A stretch of 60,831 nt of DNA from Pseudomonadota bacterium (lineage in GTDB: Bacteria > Pseudomonadota > Alphaproteobacteria > Micavibrionales > UBA1664), in contig RFNZ01000012.1 of NCBI GenBank assembly GCA_009926935.1, positions 1 to 60,831 on the forward strand. The letters are read 5' to 3'. Below are positions 9,063-17,720 of this stretch, one piece after another. Below the pieces are notes generated by a model, which ran no database searches, was not told the origin of the DNA, and was given only the letters and a program-made list of their open reading frames with translations. Positions within the stretch are counted from its first letter, which is position 1. Every line of letters begins with the position of its first letter. A program made the translations under genes and the position numbers.

Positions 9063-9551
9063 ATGACCAAACAAACGTGGACAGACGAGCGCGTCGGGCT
9101 TCTCAAGCAAATGTGGGGTGCCGGTAAAACAGCTGCCGAGATAGCCCATCAATTGGGCGGCGGCATCACGCGCAACGCGGTTATCGGCAAGGCGCACCGC
9201 CTTGGCCTTTCTGGCCGCATTTCACCTATCAGCACCAAAAAGATTGAAAAATCGCATCACGTGCCTCCGGCAGCTGCAGCTCTTATCTCGGAACCCGTGT
9301 ACGAAAAATCAGCAACATCCGTTTCCATGCTGGAACTCACGGAAAAAACATGCCGCTGGCCGCTGGGCGACCCGAAAAAATCCGGCTTCCACTTCTGCGG
9401 CGCGCGTCCCGTACCGGGCGTTCCTTACTGCGGTCATCATGCAGCTGCGGCCTATCAGGGCACCATCCGCAAATTCAACATCAACGATGATGTCGATGGC
9501 AAAGATTCAGAAGACGCTCTTGAAGCACTGGATGACGCTGTAAACTCCTAA
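9063..9551 (+). CDS. gcrA: Cell-cycle regulator GcrA
   Basis: A 162-residue transcriptional regulator that binds RNA polymerase sigma-70 and activates promoters carrying methylated GANTC. The N-terminal DNA-binding segment WTDERVGLLKQMWGAG...EIAHQLGG...TRNAVIGKAHRLGLSGR is characteristic. The C-terminal sigma-interacting part holds CRWPLGDP...FHFCGARPVPGVPYCGHHAAAAYQ, with its conserved cysteines and histidines. I used the ATG at 9063. A TTG 24 bases upstream is in frame but is not part of the family. GcrA is restricted to alphaproteobacteria and supports the taxonomic assignment. Confidence 0.95.
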   Translation: MTKQTWTDERVGLLKQMWGAGKTAAEIAHQLGGGITRNAVIGKAHRLGLSGRISPISTKKIEKSHHVPPAAAALISEPVYEKSATSVSMLELTEKTCRWPLGDPKKSGFHFCGARPVPGVPYCGHHAAAAYQGTIRKFNINDDVDGKDSEDALEALDDAVNS

Positions 9552-9571
9552 CGCGGCACTACCCACATAAC

Positions 9572-9600
9572 AAAAAAGGCTCCTCTACGGAGCCTTTTTT
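9572..9600. terminator. Bidirectional terminator after gcrA
   Basis: GGCTCC (9578-9583) and GGAGCC (9589-9594) form a stem extended by A6 and T6. It can serve both gcrA and the convergent 78-residue gene. Confidence 0.85.
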
Positions 9601-9618
9601 GTTGGTGCTGTATCTTGA

Positions 9619-9855
9619 TTAAACCGTCACAAGGCGCGTGCCCGTGACGCCTCTTTCTTTAAAAATCCTTTCAGCAACCGAAGCCATAGGGTGTGCAGAG
9701 GGAATTCTTAATTCAGGTAGATCCACACCGGAATGAATAATGGTATCAGCCACATCGCCTATAGCCCTAGTATCGCTCGCTCCAATCGCAATTTGAAAAA
9801 ACGAACGTACTTTTGCCGGACCATCCAGATCACCTTTAGTAACCAAAATTCCCAT
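9619..9855 (-). CDS. Hypothetical 78-residue protein
   Basis: A short soluble protein with no signal or membrane segment, beginning MGILVTKGDLDGPAKV. A GGAG ribosome site lies 6 bases before the ATG, and the bidirectional terminator shared with gcrA follows the stop. The sequence has a balanced composition (GDVADTIIHSGVDLPELRIP) that looks coding. I do not recognise the family. It lies 66 bases downstream of another small minus-strand gene and is probably cotranscribed with it. Confidence 0.6.
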   Translation of the reverse strand: MGILVTKGDLDGPAKVRSFFQIAIGASDTRAIGDVADTIIHSGVDLPELRIPSAHPMASVAERIFKERGVTGTRLVTV

Positions 9856-9921
9856 GAAAAACTCCGCTCTCTGTCTGTTGGTAAGGGATCAAATTACACA
9901 GACCCATGGTAAGTAGCAAAT

Positions 9922-10086
9922 TTAGCCCGCAATACTCAGATCAGGGCCAAGCGCGGAGAACGTATCAATGCGCAAAAACCCGGCATCGGAATGAAATATC
10001 TGGGCCGTCAAAGGCTGCCCGGTCATGATCCAGATACGGGTTTTTTGCAGTGGCGTGGCAGCAGGCAGAGAAAACACGTTTGACAT
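9922..10086 (-). CDS. Putative 54-residue small protein
   Basis: The frame begins MSNVFSLPAATPLQKTRIWI and ends LGPDLSIAG. TAGGA lies 7 bases before the ATG, a good ribosome site. It is just upstream of the 78-residue gene in the same direction. No homology was recognised. There are no cysteines and no membrane segment. The pair fills what would otherwise be an empty 270-base gap. Confidence 0.5.
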   Translation of the reverse strand: MSNVFSLPAATPLQKTRIWIMTGQPLTAQIFHSDAGFLRIDTFSALGPDLSIAG

Positions 10087-10130
10087 GGTTATGTCCTAGA
10101 AAAAACAGGAAGAATCACTGATATAAAATG

Positions 10131-11585
10131 CTATCGAGATGCCTCGGCACTCACAAGCATAGGCTTTGCTGCACCGCCCACAATTGCCTGTACGCTCTGC
10201 CGGGCGGAAAGTGAAACAGCCTCGAATTTTGCCAGTTGCTTACCGACGAGTTTGTTCCCGACAGAAAGATTGGCAACCTTGGTGGGATTGACCTGCGCGC
10301 CACCCTTAAGCACTTCAAAGTGGAGATGCGGGCCGGTTGAGTTGCCGGTGCTGCCCACGCGGCCAATAACCTGGCCTTGCCGAACGCGCTGGCCCGGTTT
10401 AACCGCAATCTGGCTCATGTGGCCATAAGCAGTTGAATAGGTATTGTTGTGTTTGATGGATACATATTTACCGTAACCGCTAAACCAGCCTGCACGGGCA
10501 ATAACACCATCCCCGGCCGCAAAGATAGGCGTGCCAGTCGGGGCGCCGAAATCAACCCCTTTATGCATTTTATTATATCCTTGTATGGGGTGGCGTCGCA
10601 TACCAAAGCCCGATGTCACGCGGGCGCCGTCAACAGGTGTGCGCAAAAGCGCTTTTCTGACAGGCTCGCCCTTGCCATCAAAATATTCGAACGCGCCGTT
10701 ATTGTTGAAGCGTACGATTGTATTGGGTTTGCCGCGCACCGTAAGGGTTGCATAAAGGATGTTCTCGCCTTTCACAAAAGCGCCGTCATCGGTGCGCGCA
10801 ACGTCGTAGAGAATTTCGACACTGTCTCCGGCCCATATATCACGGGCAAAGTCGATGCTGTAGGAGTAGACCTTGATAAACTCGGCGATAATGGAATCCG
10901 GAACGCCGGCGCGATTAAGATCCGTATACAGCGACGATGTGATTTTTGTTTTCACGGCCCGTGTTTCGGGCTTCAACGGCTTCTCAAGCTTATCTACCTT
11001 AAACCCGCCGCCGGCGCCCTGTTTCAAGACAACACGTGTAAGCGGGCTCGGCGAAAACTCCATGGCAGCCCAGCGCTCACCGTCTTCCGGGGTCCACTGG
11101 TAGTGCAGGGTTACGCTTTGCCCGGCTTTAAGATCCTTCGGGTTTATATGCCCCTTCAAAGCTTTTACGGCCTCGGATGAATCTCCGGTTATGGCCGCAT
11201 GCTGCATAAGGGTCGAAAGCGTATCACCTGACTGCACCTTCAAAACACGCTTATAGCTCGCCGGCTGAGCCAGCACGGGCTTCGTGGGCGGGGCTACGAC
11301 AATTGTCTCAAAAACAGGTGTGGGGGCAAGTTTTGCCTCGGCTACGACAAGAGGCATGCCTGTAATCGCAGCCTCTGCCGCGGCAATATCGATCCCGCGG
11401 TTTGGCTCGACCGAAAGGTTGGTCCCCGCAAGCCCCAGAAACGCGACAGCCATCATGGCAAGGTAGCGCAGGCGCAGGCGGCCAGAACGTGTATAGACAT
11501 GGCGGTCTTTGACAGGCAAAACGCCAGCCCGCGCCACATGCAAAACAATGTAAGGAACAAAAAGAAGAGCCCGACGGCTATGCAT
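10131..11585 (-). CDS. M23 family murein metallopeptidase (LytM-type)
   Basis: A 484-residue cell-wall endopeptidase. An N-terminal basic segment and one membrane anchor (LAMMAVAFLGLAG) are followed by a LysM/OapA-like region (KVQSGDTLSTLMQHAAI). The C-terminal M23 domain carries HKGVDFGAPTGTPIFAAGDG with the first zinc ligands, and GHMSQI...GSTGNSTGPHLHFEV with the HxH ligand pair. The catalytic set looks complete, so it should cut peptide cross-links. I used the ATG at 11585. An in-frame TTG at 11636, preceded by GGTGA, is a possible longer start. It stands alone on its strand. Confidence 0.9.
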   Translation of the reverse strand: MHSRRALLFVPYIVLHVARAGVLPVKDRHVYTRSGRLRLRYLAMMAVAFLGLAGTNLSVEPNRGIDIAAAEAAITGMPLVVAEAKLAPTPVFETIVVAPPTKPVLAQPASYKRVLKVQSGDTLSTLMQHAAITGDSSEAVKALKGHINPKDLKAGQSVTLHYQWTPEDGERWAAMEFSPSPLTRVVLKQGAGGGFKVDKLEKPLKPETRAVKTKITSSLYTDLNRAGVPDSIIAEFIKVYSYSIDFARDIWAGDSVEILYDVARTDDGAFVKGENILYATLTVRGKPNTIVRFNNNGAFEYFDGKGEPVRKALLRTPVDGARVTSGFGMRRHPIQGYNKMHKGVDFGAPTGTPIFAAGDGVIARAGWFSGYGKYVSIKHNNTYSTAYGHMSQIAVKPGQRVRQGQVIGRVGSTGNSTGPHLHFEVLKGGAQVNPTKVANLSVGNKLVGKQLAKFEAVSLSARQSVQAIVGGAAKPMLVSAEASR

Positions 11586-11757
11586 GGCAAGCCGGAACAC
11601 AACGTACTTCAACACACGGGTCAGGAGACCGCCCAAAAAATCACCACTCGTTAGTTTCTTTTTATGGTTATTTGCGTTGCGTGTTGTAGCAGGGGTGAAG
11701 ACCGAAGGGAACCCCCGTCAAGGAATCAATTCACAAAAAGCCTACGCTTGTCGTTAA

Positions 11758-12909
11758 CTATTGTCCACCCTCGGCGGTTTTTCTGGCGCGCTGGCTTTCG
11801 GATTTCAACTGTCCGCAGGCAGCAAGGATATCCCGCCCGCGTGGTTTGCGGACGGTAGCCGTAGCACCGGCCGCGATCAGGATTTTGGAAAATTTATCAA
11901 TCCGCGTGTTGCTTGAGCACTCAAAACCGCTCTCCGGCCAGCTATTGAACGGGATCAGGTTAACCTTGTGAGGGATATCCTGTAAAAGCGTTACAAGCCT
12001 GCGCGCATCATCGTCACTGTCATTGACACCCTTAAGCATCACATACTCAAAAGTGATCCGCCGCATATTGGATAGGCCAGGATACGTCCGGCATGCCTCC
12101 ATTAGTTCAGCTAAAGGGTACTTGTTATTGATGGGCATGATAGCCGAGCGCTGCTCGTCATGCGTAGCATGCAGCGAAATAGCCAGGTTGACCCCCAGCT
12201 CCTCCCCGCAGCGCTGCATCAGCGGAACAACACCGGAAGTCGATAACGTAATCCGGCGCTTGCCGATAGAAAGCCCTTCTCCATCCATGCATATCTTCAT
12301 GGCTGCCGAGACGTTTTCGTAATTGTAAAGGGGCTCGCCCATACCCATCAGAACAATGTTTGTAAGGTCGCGCCCCTCTTCGCCATTATCCTTTTTAAGG
12401 GCGGATGACGGCCACTCCTGCAATACATCCCGCGCATGCATGATTTGCTGCAGTATTTCATGGATACCGAGATTGCGTACAAGCGGCTGCGTGCCCGTAT
12501 GACAAAATTTACAGGTCAGCGTGCATCCAACCTGACTTGAAATACAAAGGGTACCGCGGCTGTCTTCAGGGATAAACACCGTCTCGACCATCTGCCCGTC
12601 GGACATTTTTAAAAGCCACTTGATGGTTCCGTCCTCCGACCTCTGTTCGGTCACGACTTCAGGCCGGTCAATGGAGTAGTTGGCAACCAGTACCGCCCGT
12701 ACATCCTTGGAAATATTGGCCATGGCATCAAAATTTCTGGCGCCGCGCTGATAGATCCAGTGCCAAACCTGTTTTGCACGAAACGCAGGTACATCATGAA
12801 CCGCAAGAGCCTCGCGCATCTGCGGAAGCGTAAGCCCGATCAAGGGTATACGCCCTGATGCATCTGTCTTGGGGGCTGCAAAAGCCTTGCCGTGTGTCGT
12901 AACGCTCAT
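11758..12909 (-). CDS. rlmN: Dual-specificity RNA methyltransferase RlmN (23S rRNA A2503 / tRNA A37)
   Basis: A 383-residue radical-SAM enzyme that makes 2-methyladenine in 23S rRNA and some tRNAs. The iron-sulfur cluster motif [13 protein letters not shown] is present, with [13 protein letters not shown] downstream. The C-terminal [16 protein letters not shown] holds the methylated cysteine of the family. An N-terminal helical domain ([24 protein letters not shown]) is normal. I chose the ATG at 12909 over a GTG at 12936. It is downstream of a lipase-like gene on the same strand. Confidence 0.95.
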   Translation of the reverse strand: MSVTTHGKAFAAPKTDASGRIPLIGLTLPQMREALAVHDVPAFRAKQVWHWIYQRGARNFDAMANISKDVRAVLVANYSIDRPEVVTEQRSEDGTIKWLLKMSDGQMVETVFIPEDSRGTLCISSQVGCTLTCKFCHTGTQPLVRNLGIHEILQQIMHARDVLQEWPSSALKKDNGEEGRDLTNIVLMGMGEPLYNYENVSAAMKICMDGEGLSIGKRRITLSTSGVVPLMQRCGEELGVNLAISLHATHDEQRSAIMPINNKYPLAELMEACRTYPGLSNMRRITFEYVMLKGVNDSDDDARRLVTLLQDIPHKVNLIPFNSWPESGFECSSNTRIDKFSKILIAAGATATVRKPRGRDILAACGQLKSESQRARKTAEGGQ

Positions 12910-12948
12910 GGGCCGTGACCCTACAGGAATCCGCACTCAAAGGCAAAA

Positions 12949-13638
12949 TCATACAGGATGCAGAAAACGTCCCGTTCGTAAAAAATGGACTGTCTGCCGA
13001 AATACGATGGGTGAAACAAGTAATCCGGTATGCGAAAGAGGCAGGATTAGGTGGTCAGCAAGGCCGGTTCTCTTCGTTCTTGCAACGGGAACAATCCCAT
13101 CATGCGCACCGCTCCCCTTGAGAAACCAATGAGCCATAGGATTGATGGAAGCACTTCCGGCTATAACCCCTGCCTCGTAGGAAATAACACGGTCTCGCTC
13201 CGGATCAGCGGTCTTAACCTGTAAATCCTGCCCGGCTCTGCCCCATAACCAGCGATAAATAGGTCCCCAGAAACCTGACTCGTTAAGACGATCGGCGTAC
13301 TCGCATCCCTGCAACGGCGTACCCCATAAAACCACACGCCCCAGTTTTTCGGGCACATGATTTTTGATGATGTCATGTACAACAAGTCCGCCCATGGAAT
13401 GGGCCACAAAATGCAGACGTAGCTCTGGATTATCCAAATGCTTGGATTTCATGTCATGCCAGATTTTTTCAGCTATCTCGTGGATATGACCTTGACTGGT
13501 CCTATATCCGAGCAAATGAACGCTATACCCCTTGCTGCGTAGATAGAGTGCCGCGGGCAGTAGTTCAAAAGGGGTTTTAAGAATGCCATGCAGAAGGATG
13601 ATATCCTCCCGCAAAGGCCGGCTAGAAGCCGCGGGCAT
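12949..13638 (-). CDS. Alpha/beta-fold hydrolase, lipase-like
   Basis: A 229-residue protein with the lipase class 2/PGAP1-like pattern. DIILLHGILKTPFELLPAALYL supplies the oxyanion loop, AHSMGG the nucleophile elbow (serine in GxSxG form AHSMG), and HDGIVPVART a late His/Asp region. No signal peptide is evident, so it is likely cytoplasmic. Its start overlaps the end of the upstream 173-residue gene by 17 bases, which suggests an operon leading into rlmN. The substrate is unknown. Confidence 0.85.
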   Translation of the reverse strand: MPAASSRPLREDIILLHGILKTPFELLPAALYLRSKGYSVHLLGYRTSQGHIHEIAEKIWHDMKSKHLDNPELRLHFVAHSMGGLVVHDIIKNHVPEKLGRVVLWGTPLQGCEYADRLNESGFWGPIYRWLWGRAGQDLQVKTADPERDRVISYEAGVIAGSASINPMAHWFLKGSGAHDGIVPVARTKRTGLADHLILPLSHTGLLVSPIVFRQTVHFLRTGRFLHPV

Positions 13639-14143
13639 GAGGGTTCTTCATGTCGTAGAGAAGTTGGTTGGTTTTGATCTGCGGGGATTTGTTGGATCCC
13701 TCGCCGGCACCACCGCCAAAAACCTCGCGGCTTGCAAGCTCGCGGGAGATCAGAAGGTCGATATCCGGCAAACGTTCCGCCTTAAGCTCGCGGACGCAGG
13801 CTCTGAAAAAGTTGCAGCCTTTTTCTTCCCAGCCGTAAACCTTGTTGGCGTAGTTTTCGCGGCGCACCCAAAGGTCGGTCGTAGCCCAAAGCCCCTGTAG
13901 CCTCAGCTGCGGCTTGATCTTCATCCAGACGACCTGCTCAACAGGTGCCTTGCCCGCAGGCGGATTGTCGTACATGAACTGGAGCTCGGCCTCGATTTCA
14001 TCACCGTCACCGCTCACGCGCACTTCAGCCGAAGCCGTAATGCCCTCTTCCGCATCGACATAGACCCACGGCTGGGTTTCGTAGGCAGAGAGGTTTCTGC
14101 CTACCCCAAGACGGTCCATGAGTTCTCGAAACGAAAGTTTCAT
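13622..14143 (-). CDS. Conserved-looking hypothetical protein, 173 residues
   Basis: I do not recognise this protein. It begins MKLSFRELMDRLGVG and has a well-formed mix of beta-like stretches (EITASAEVRVSGDGDEIEAELQF is not continuous in the protein, but this region is rich in alternating charged and hydrophobic residues). Its middle contains PVEQVVWMKIKPQLRL, and a glycine-rich stretch (VFGGGAGEGS) lies near the C-terminus. There is no signal or membrane segment. GGGATT sits just ahead of the ATG. It heads a probable three-gene operon with the lipase and rlmN. Confidence 0.7.
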   Translation of the reverse strand: MKLSFRELMDRLGVGRNLSAYETQPWVYVDAEEGITASAEVRVSGDGDEIEAELQFMYDNPPAGKAPVEQVVWMKIKPQLRLQGLWATTDLWVRRENYANKVYGWEEKGCNFFRACVRELKAERLPDIDLLISRELASREVFGGGAGEGSNKSPQIKTNQLLYDMKNPHARGF

Positions 14144-14230
14144 AATCCCTAAATTCCTTTTGACGTGAGGGAGTTATCCCCATAACCTTACAGGCAGCAG
14201 TATTTCCTGTCAAAAACACACTTGGTTATT

Positions 14231-15331
14231 ATGTTTCGTTTTGCGCTCGTTTTGGCCGTTTTGGCGGCATCGATCTGGGGGGTACCTGCGAACGCGCAGG
14301 TAACGCCAAAGCCCTTTACCGTAAGTGCCTTTGCCGTCGATGCCAAAACACTAGCGGGCGGCGGTATGATGATATCTCTCTGGGGGATAGACGCCCTAAC
14401 AGCCCCCGGCACCATGGAGAACACCCGGGCCCGTATCGCCCTCGATGACATTGTCGGCGATAAGCCCATACGCTGCATGCCCATGTCCACGCCTGCCAAC
14501 GGTTCCCTTCGCGCCCAGTGCCTAAGCGGGCAGGAACGTGATCTGGCGCTGCACCTCCTTTCAACCGGCATGGTTTCCGCCAAAAGATCCGATCTCGTCG
14601 GCAGCGATCTCGCAAACGCATATCTGAGTGCCGAGCGCAACGCACGGGCCCAAAATCTTGGCCTTTGGGGCGGTATGGCTGCCTCGGCCACCGTAGCAAC
14701 ATCCTCGGGTTTTGATATGACGGGCATTCTGGGCGCAGGCATCCCCAGCTGGGCAATTGCAGGCGGCCTACTGCTTGTACCCATGCTGGGCTTCCTCATG
14801 ATGGCTCTTATCATGCATTCTGGTTTCAGGCAGTTGATCGCCCTTCAGAAATACCAATTGGCAGGCACTCAAAAACGCGAGCGCCAGCTAAAAGAGCGCG
14901 AGAAATACGTTATCGCATCCGCCCTTGAGGGTGAGTTGCACACCAACCGCGCAAAACTGGATGCGTTCCTCACCATCTACGAGGAACTGCTCAAGAGCCT
15001 GCGTGACCCATCCAAAAAGCCGAAATATCAAAGAGCGGGCGACATCATCCACGAAAAACCGGCGCTCTCACGCACCGTGTACGATTCACATATCGATAAA
15101 CTCGATATCCTCGGCCCGCAGTTGAGTACCGAACTCGCAAATCTTTACGCCAACATTGAAGCATCGCCCGACTACAAAACGCTGGAGCCCGAACTGCCAA
15201 TCGAAAAGGCGCGCGAAACAGTCGATAAAATCATCAAAAGCGCGACCAAAATGGCAGACCCGATGGATAAAATGATCGGTGCGCTTGCGGTCATCGTCCG
15301 CGATAAGCGTGGCGCATCGGCTACCGAATAA
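14231..15331 (+). CDS. Membrane-anchored staphylococcal-nuclease-like protein
   Basis: A 366-residue protein with a signal peptide (MFRFALVLAVLAASIWGVPANAQ). A thermonuclease-like beta-barrel region (about 25-140) includes the WGIDA motif and the late AYLSAERNARAQNLGLWGG element. The position of the first catalytic Arg (normally RLxGIDAPE) is replaced (ISLWGIDALTAPG) and the Glu is absent, so nuclease activity is doubtful. A membrane segment follows (about 173-197), then a cytoplasmic coiled-coil region with many Lys, Arg and Glu. It could be a binding or scaffold module. The start at ATG 14231 gives a good signal peptide. Confidence 0.75.
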   Translation: MFRFALVLAVLAASIWGVPANAQVTPKPFTVSAFAVDAKTLAGGGMMISLWGIDALTAPGTMENTRARIALDDIVGDKPIRCMPMSTPANGSLRAQCLSGQERDLALHLLSTGMVSAKRSDLVGSDLANAYLSAERNARAQNLGLWGGMAASATVATSSGFDMTGILGAGIPSWAIAGGLLLVPMLGFLMMALIMHSGFRQLIALQKYQLAGTQKRERQLKEREKYVIASALEGELHTNRAKLDAFLTIYEELLKSLRDPSKKPKYQRAGDIIHEKPALSRTVYDSHIDKLDILGPQLSTELANLYANIEASPDYKTLEPELPIEKARETVDKIIKSATKMADPMDKMIGALAVIVRDKRGASATE

Positions 15332-16127
15332 TCAGGAAGTAAAAAAGCCCGATAGCCCCAAGCGCTATGCGGTACCAGGCAAACGGCGCAAACCCGTGCT
15401 TGGTTACAAATCCGAGCATCCAGCGCACCACGACAAGCGCCGCCAAAAAGGCCGTCACAAACCCGACCGCAATGATGGATGCGCCAGACATGTCTAGCGT
15501 ATCTTTGTTTTTCCAGAGATCGTAAGCAACCGCCCCAGCCATAAGCGGTATCGCCTGAAAGAAAGAAAACTCAGCCGCCGTTTTACGGTCAACGCCAAAA
15601 CACAATGCCCCCATGATGGTAGCACCAGAGCGCGAAACCCCAGGCACCAGCGCAAGACACTGGGCAAGGCCAATCATCAGGGCTGTCCGGTAGGGTATCG
15701 CCTCGATCGTATGGAATTGCGGCTTGTCGCGTTGCAAGCGCTCGATAGCCAAAATGGCAAAGCCACCCACAAAAAGCATGGTGCAGACAACCACTGGCGA
15801 GAAAAGAACGGTTTTAATGACATCATGCAAAAGCACGCCCGCTATAACGGCAGGTATAAACGCAATCACACTGACAATCGCAAAATGGCGTGCCCCTGCA
15901 TCATGCCTCAGCCCCATCAAGACATCCCATAGACGCTTGAAATACAAAACGCAGATCGCAAGTACAGACCCAAGCTGGATCGCAACCTCAAAAACCCTTC
16001 CGGGAGGGCCCTGAAAGCCCAAAATCTCGCCCGCCAAAATAAGATGTCCGGTTGAGGACACGGGCAAAAACTCCGTAACCGCCTCAACAAGCCCCATCAA
16101 TACGGCATCTGTGTACGCACCTGTCAT
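15321..16127 (-). CDS. uppP: Undecaprenyl-diphosphatase UppP (BacA)
   Basis: A 268-residue integral membrane enzyme that recycles undecaprenyl diphosphate to the monophosphate carrier for peptidoglycan synthesis. The signature VEAVTEFLPVSSTGHLIL and the second motif LVPGVSRSGATI are intact, with about eight hydrophobic segments. The ATG at 16127 overlaps the rsmD stop (ATGA), which fixes the start over a GTG-like extension upstream. Its 3' end overlaps the convergent SNase-like gene by 11 bases. Confidence 0.95.
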   Translation of the reverse strand: MTGAYTDAVLMGLVEAVTEFLPVSSTGHLILAGEILGFQGPPGRVFEVAIQLGSVLAICVLYFKRLWDVLMGLRHDAGARHFAIVSVIAFIPAVIAGVLLHDVIKTVLFSPVVVCTMLFVGGFAILAIERLQRDKPQFHTIEAIPYRTALMIGLAQCLALVPGVSRSGATIMGALCFGVDRKTAAEFSFFQAIPLMAGAVAYDLWKNKDTLDMSGASIIAVGFVTAFLAALVVVRWMLGFVTKHGFAPFAWYRIALGAIGLFYFLIIR

Positions 16128-16699
16128 GTTGATAACCACCATACATTAAGCTGGCTTTCGCCATCATGGCGCACCAGCACGTTTTCAAAAACATCCGGCG
16201 CGTCGCCGCTCCAGCCTTTCTCGGTTTCAGCCACCACAAGGGCATTCGGGGCAAGCCACCCTCCCTCGAATATGGCCGTAAGCGCCGGTATCACAAGCGC
16301 CTTGTTATAAGGCGGGTCCAGCAGGCATAACTGGCGCGGCTCTATCGCATCAGGTCGCTTGCCGATCATATTGCAGTCCTTATTGATGAAAAGCGATTGC
16401 CCATCGTATCGGCAGGCTTTGCTATTGGCCTGAGCCACCTCAAGGACAGAGCGGTCGCGATCAACAAAAACACAATGTGCGGCCCCTCTTGAAATAGCCT
16501 CAATGCCAAGTGCCCCTGTTCCGCAAAAAACATCAAGCACATAAGCACCGGGTAGTGAAAAACCCGCCCGCAATGCCCAAGGGCTATGCGCCAGCATATT
16601 GTAAAGCTGTTGGCGCATTTTATCGGTGGTTGGCCTCACAGTTCCTGTATCAGGTACTTTAAGGATGCGTCCTCGGGCTTGGCCGCCTGTCACGCGCAT
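16124..16699 (-). CDS. rsmD: 16S rRNA (guanine(966)-N2)-methyltransferase RsmD
   Basis: A 191-residue SAM-dependent methyltransferase. It starts MRVTGGQARGRIL, continues with RPTTDKMRQQLYNML, has the SAM loop VLDVFCGTGALGIEAISRGA and the catalytic motif LLDPPYN. AAGGAA lies before the ATG. It is coupled to uppP by a 4-base overlap and divergent from tadA with only 41 bases between starts. Confidence 0.95.
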   Translation of the reverse strand: MRVTGGQARGRILKVPDTGTVRPTTDKMRQQLYNMLAHSPWALRAGFSLPGAYVLDVFCGTGALGIEAISRGAAHCVFVDRDRSVLEVAQANSKACRYDGQSLFINKDCNMIGKRPDAIEPRQLCLLDPPYNKALVIPALTAIFEGGWLAPNALVVAETEKGWSGDAPDVFENVLVRHDGESQLNVWWLST

Positions 16700-16740
16700 G
16701 AGAGTTGTTCCTTGCCGTTATAGCCGCTACTCTTGACGGC

Positions 16741-17196
16741 ATGAGCGAACAAAATACCCCAATGCGCGAAGCGTTGAAAGAGGCTGTAAAGGCGATTGAG
16801 GCCGGAGAAGTCCCGATAGGGGCAGTTCTGGTCGATTCCAGCACGGGTACCGTTGTTGCCCGCGCCCATAATCTCACTGAAGGCAACTGCGACCCAACGG
16901 CCCATGCCGAAATTCTGGCTATCCGTATGCGCTGCGAACAGCTGAGCACGCCCAGGTTACCCGACCATGACCTCTACGTCACGCTCGAGCCCTGCGCCAT
17001 GTGCGCTGCCGCCATCGCGGGCGCGCGGCTCAGGCGCGTATACTTTGGAGCCTACGATCCGAAAGGCGGCGGGGTCGAACACGGCCCCCGCATCTTTAAC
17101 CAGCCCACAACGCACCACACCCCTGAAATTTACGGCGGCATCGATGAAGACGCCGCCGCAAAACTCCTTCAAAATTTCTTCAAAGACCGGCGCTAA
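16741..17196 (+). CDS. tadA: tRNA-specific adenosine deaminase TadA
   Basis: A 151-residue enzyme that converts A34 to inosine in tRNA-Arg. The zinc site is HAE in DPTAHAEILAIR and PCAMCAAAI in LEPCAMCAAAIAGARL, both intact. I used the ATG at 16741 (MSEQNTPM). The frame is open upstream from a TTG but without support. Its TAA stop shares bases with the TAG stop of the convergent bcp gene. Confidence 0.94.
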   Translation: MSEQNTPMREALKEAVKAIEAGEVPIGAVLVDSSTGTVVARAHNLTEGNCDPTAHAEILAIRMRCEQLSTPRLPDHDLYVTLEPCAMCAAAIAGARLRRVYFGAYDPKGGGVEHGPRIFNQPTTHHTPEIYGGIDEDAAAKLLQNFFKDRR

Positions 17197-17675
17197 GCCG
17201 CCTTTTTGGCAAGTAACTGTAAAGCCTCCGTCACTTCTGCCACATGTTCGCTTACCTTGACCTTACGCCAAATACCGGCAATACGGCCCTGTGCATCCAC
17301 CAAAAACGTCGATCGGTCGATGCCCATATATTTTTTACCGTACATGCTTTTTTCGACCCACACGCCAAAAGCCGCACAAACAACACCGTCGCTATCTGAT
17401 GCCAACGGGAAATTTAGGTCAAATTTCTTTGCAAATTTCTCGTGTGAGGCCACGGAGTCCTTCGAAACGCCTACTATAGCCGCACCAAGTTTTTCAAATT
17501 GCTTGATGTTATCTCGAAAATCACAGGCTTCCGTCGTGCATCCCGGCGTATCATCCTTGGGATAAAAGTACAAAACATAAGGCGCACCTTGAAGAGATTT
17601 GGCAGAAACGGTTTGCCCGCCTGTGGCTGGCATGCTGAAATCAGGGGCTTTGTCACCAATGGCTAGCTGGGTCAT
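17193..17675 (-). CDS. bcp: Thioredoxin-dependent peroxiredoxin, BCP/PrxQ type
   Basis: A 160-residue thiol peroxidase that reduces organic and hydrogen peroxides. The active site YFYPKDDTPGCTTEACDFRD holds the peroxidatic cysteine and, five residues on, the resolving cysteine of the Q class. The start is the ATG at 17675 (MTQLAIGDKAPDF), preceded by AAGGAT. It is divergent from the YhdP-like gene. Confidence 0.94.
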   Translation of the reverse strand: MTQLAIGDKAPDFSMPATGGQTVSAKSLQGAPYVLYFYPKDDTPGCTTEACDFRDNIKQFEKLGAAIVGVSKDSVASHEKFAKKFDLNFPLASDSDGVVCAAFGVWVEKSMYGKKYMGIDRSTFLVDAQGRIAGIWRKVKVSEHVAEVTEALQLLAKKAA

Positions 17676-17720
17676 GGCATCGTATCCTTTTTCTAAAGTT
17701 GGTAGTAAGAAACTGAACAC

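Noticed and set aside
8924..9127. 67-codon frame between era and gcrA
   Set aside because: Overlaps the gcrA start in another frame and has no ribosome site; the region looks regulatory.
10449..11180. 243-codon open frame opposite the M23 gene
   Set aside because: A shadow of the strongly conserved peptidase frame.
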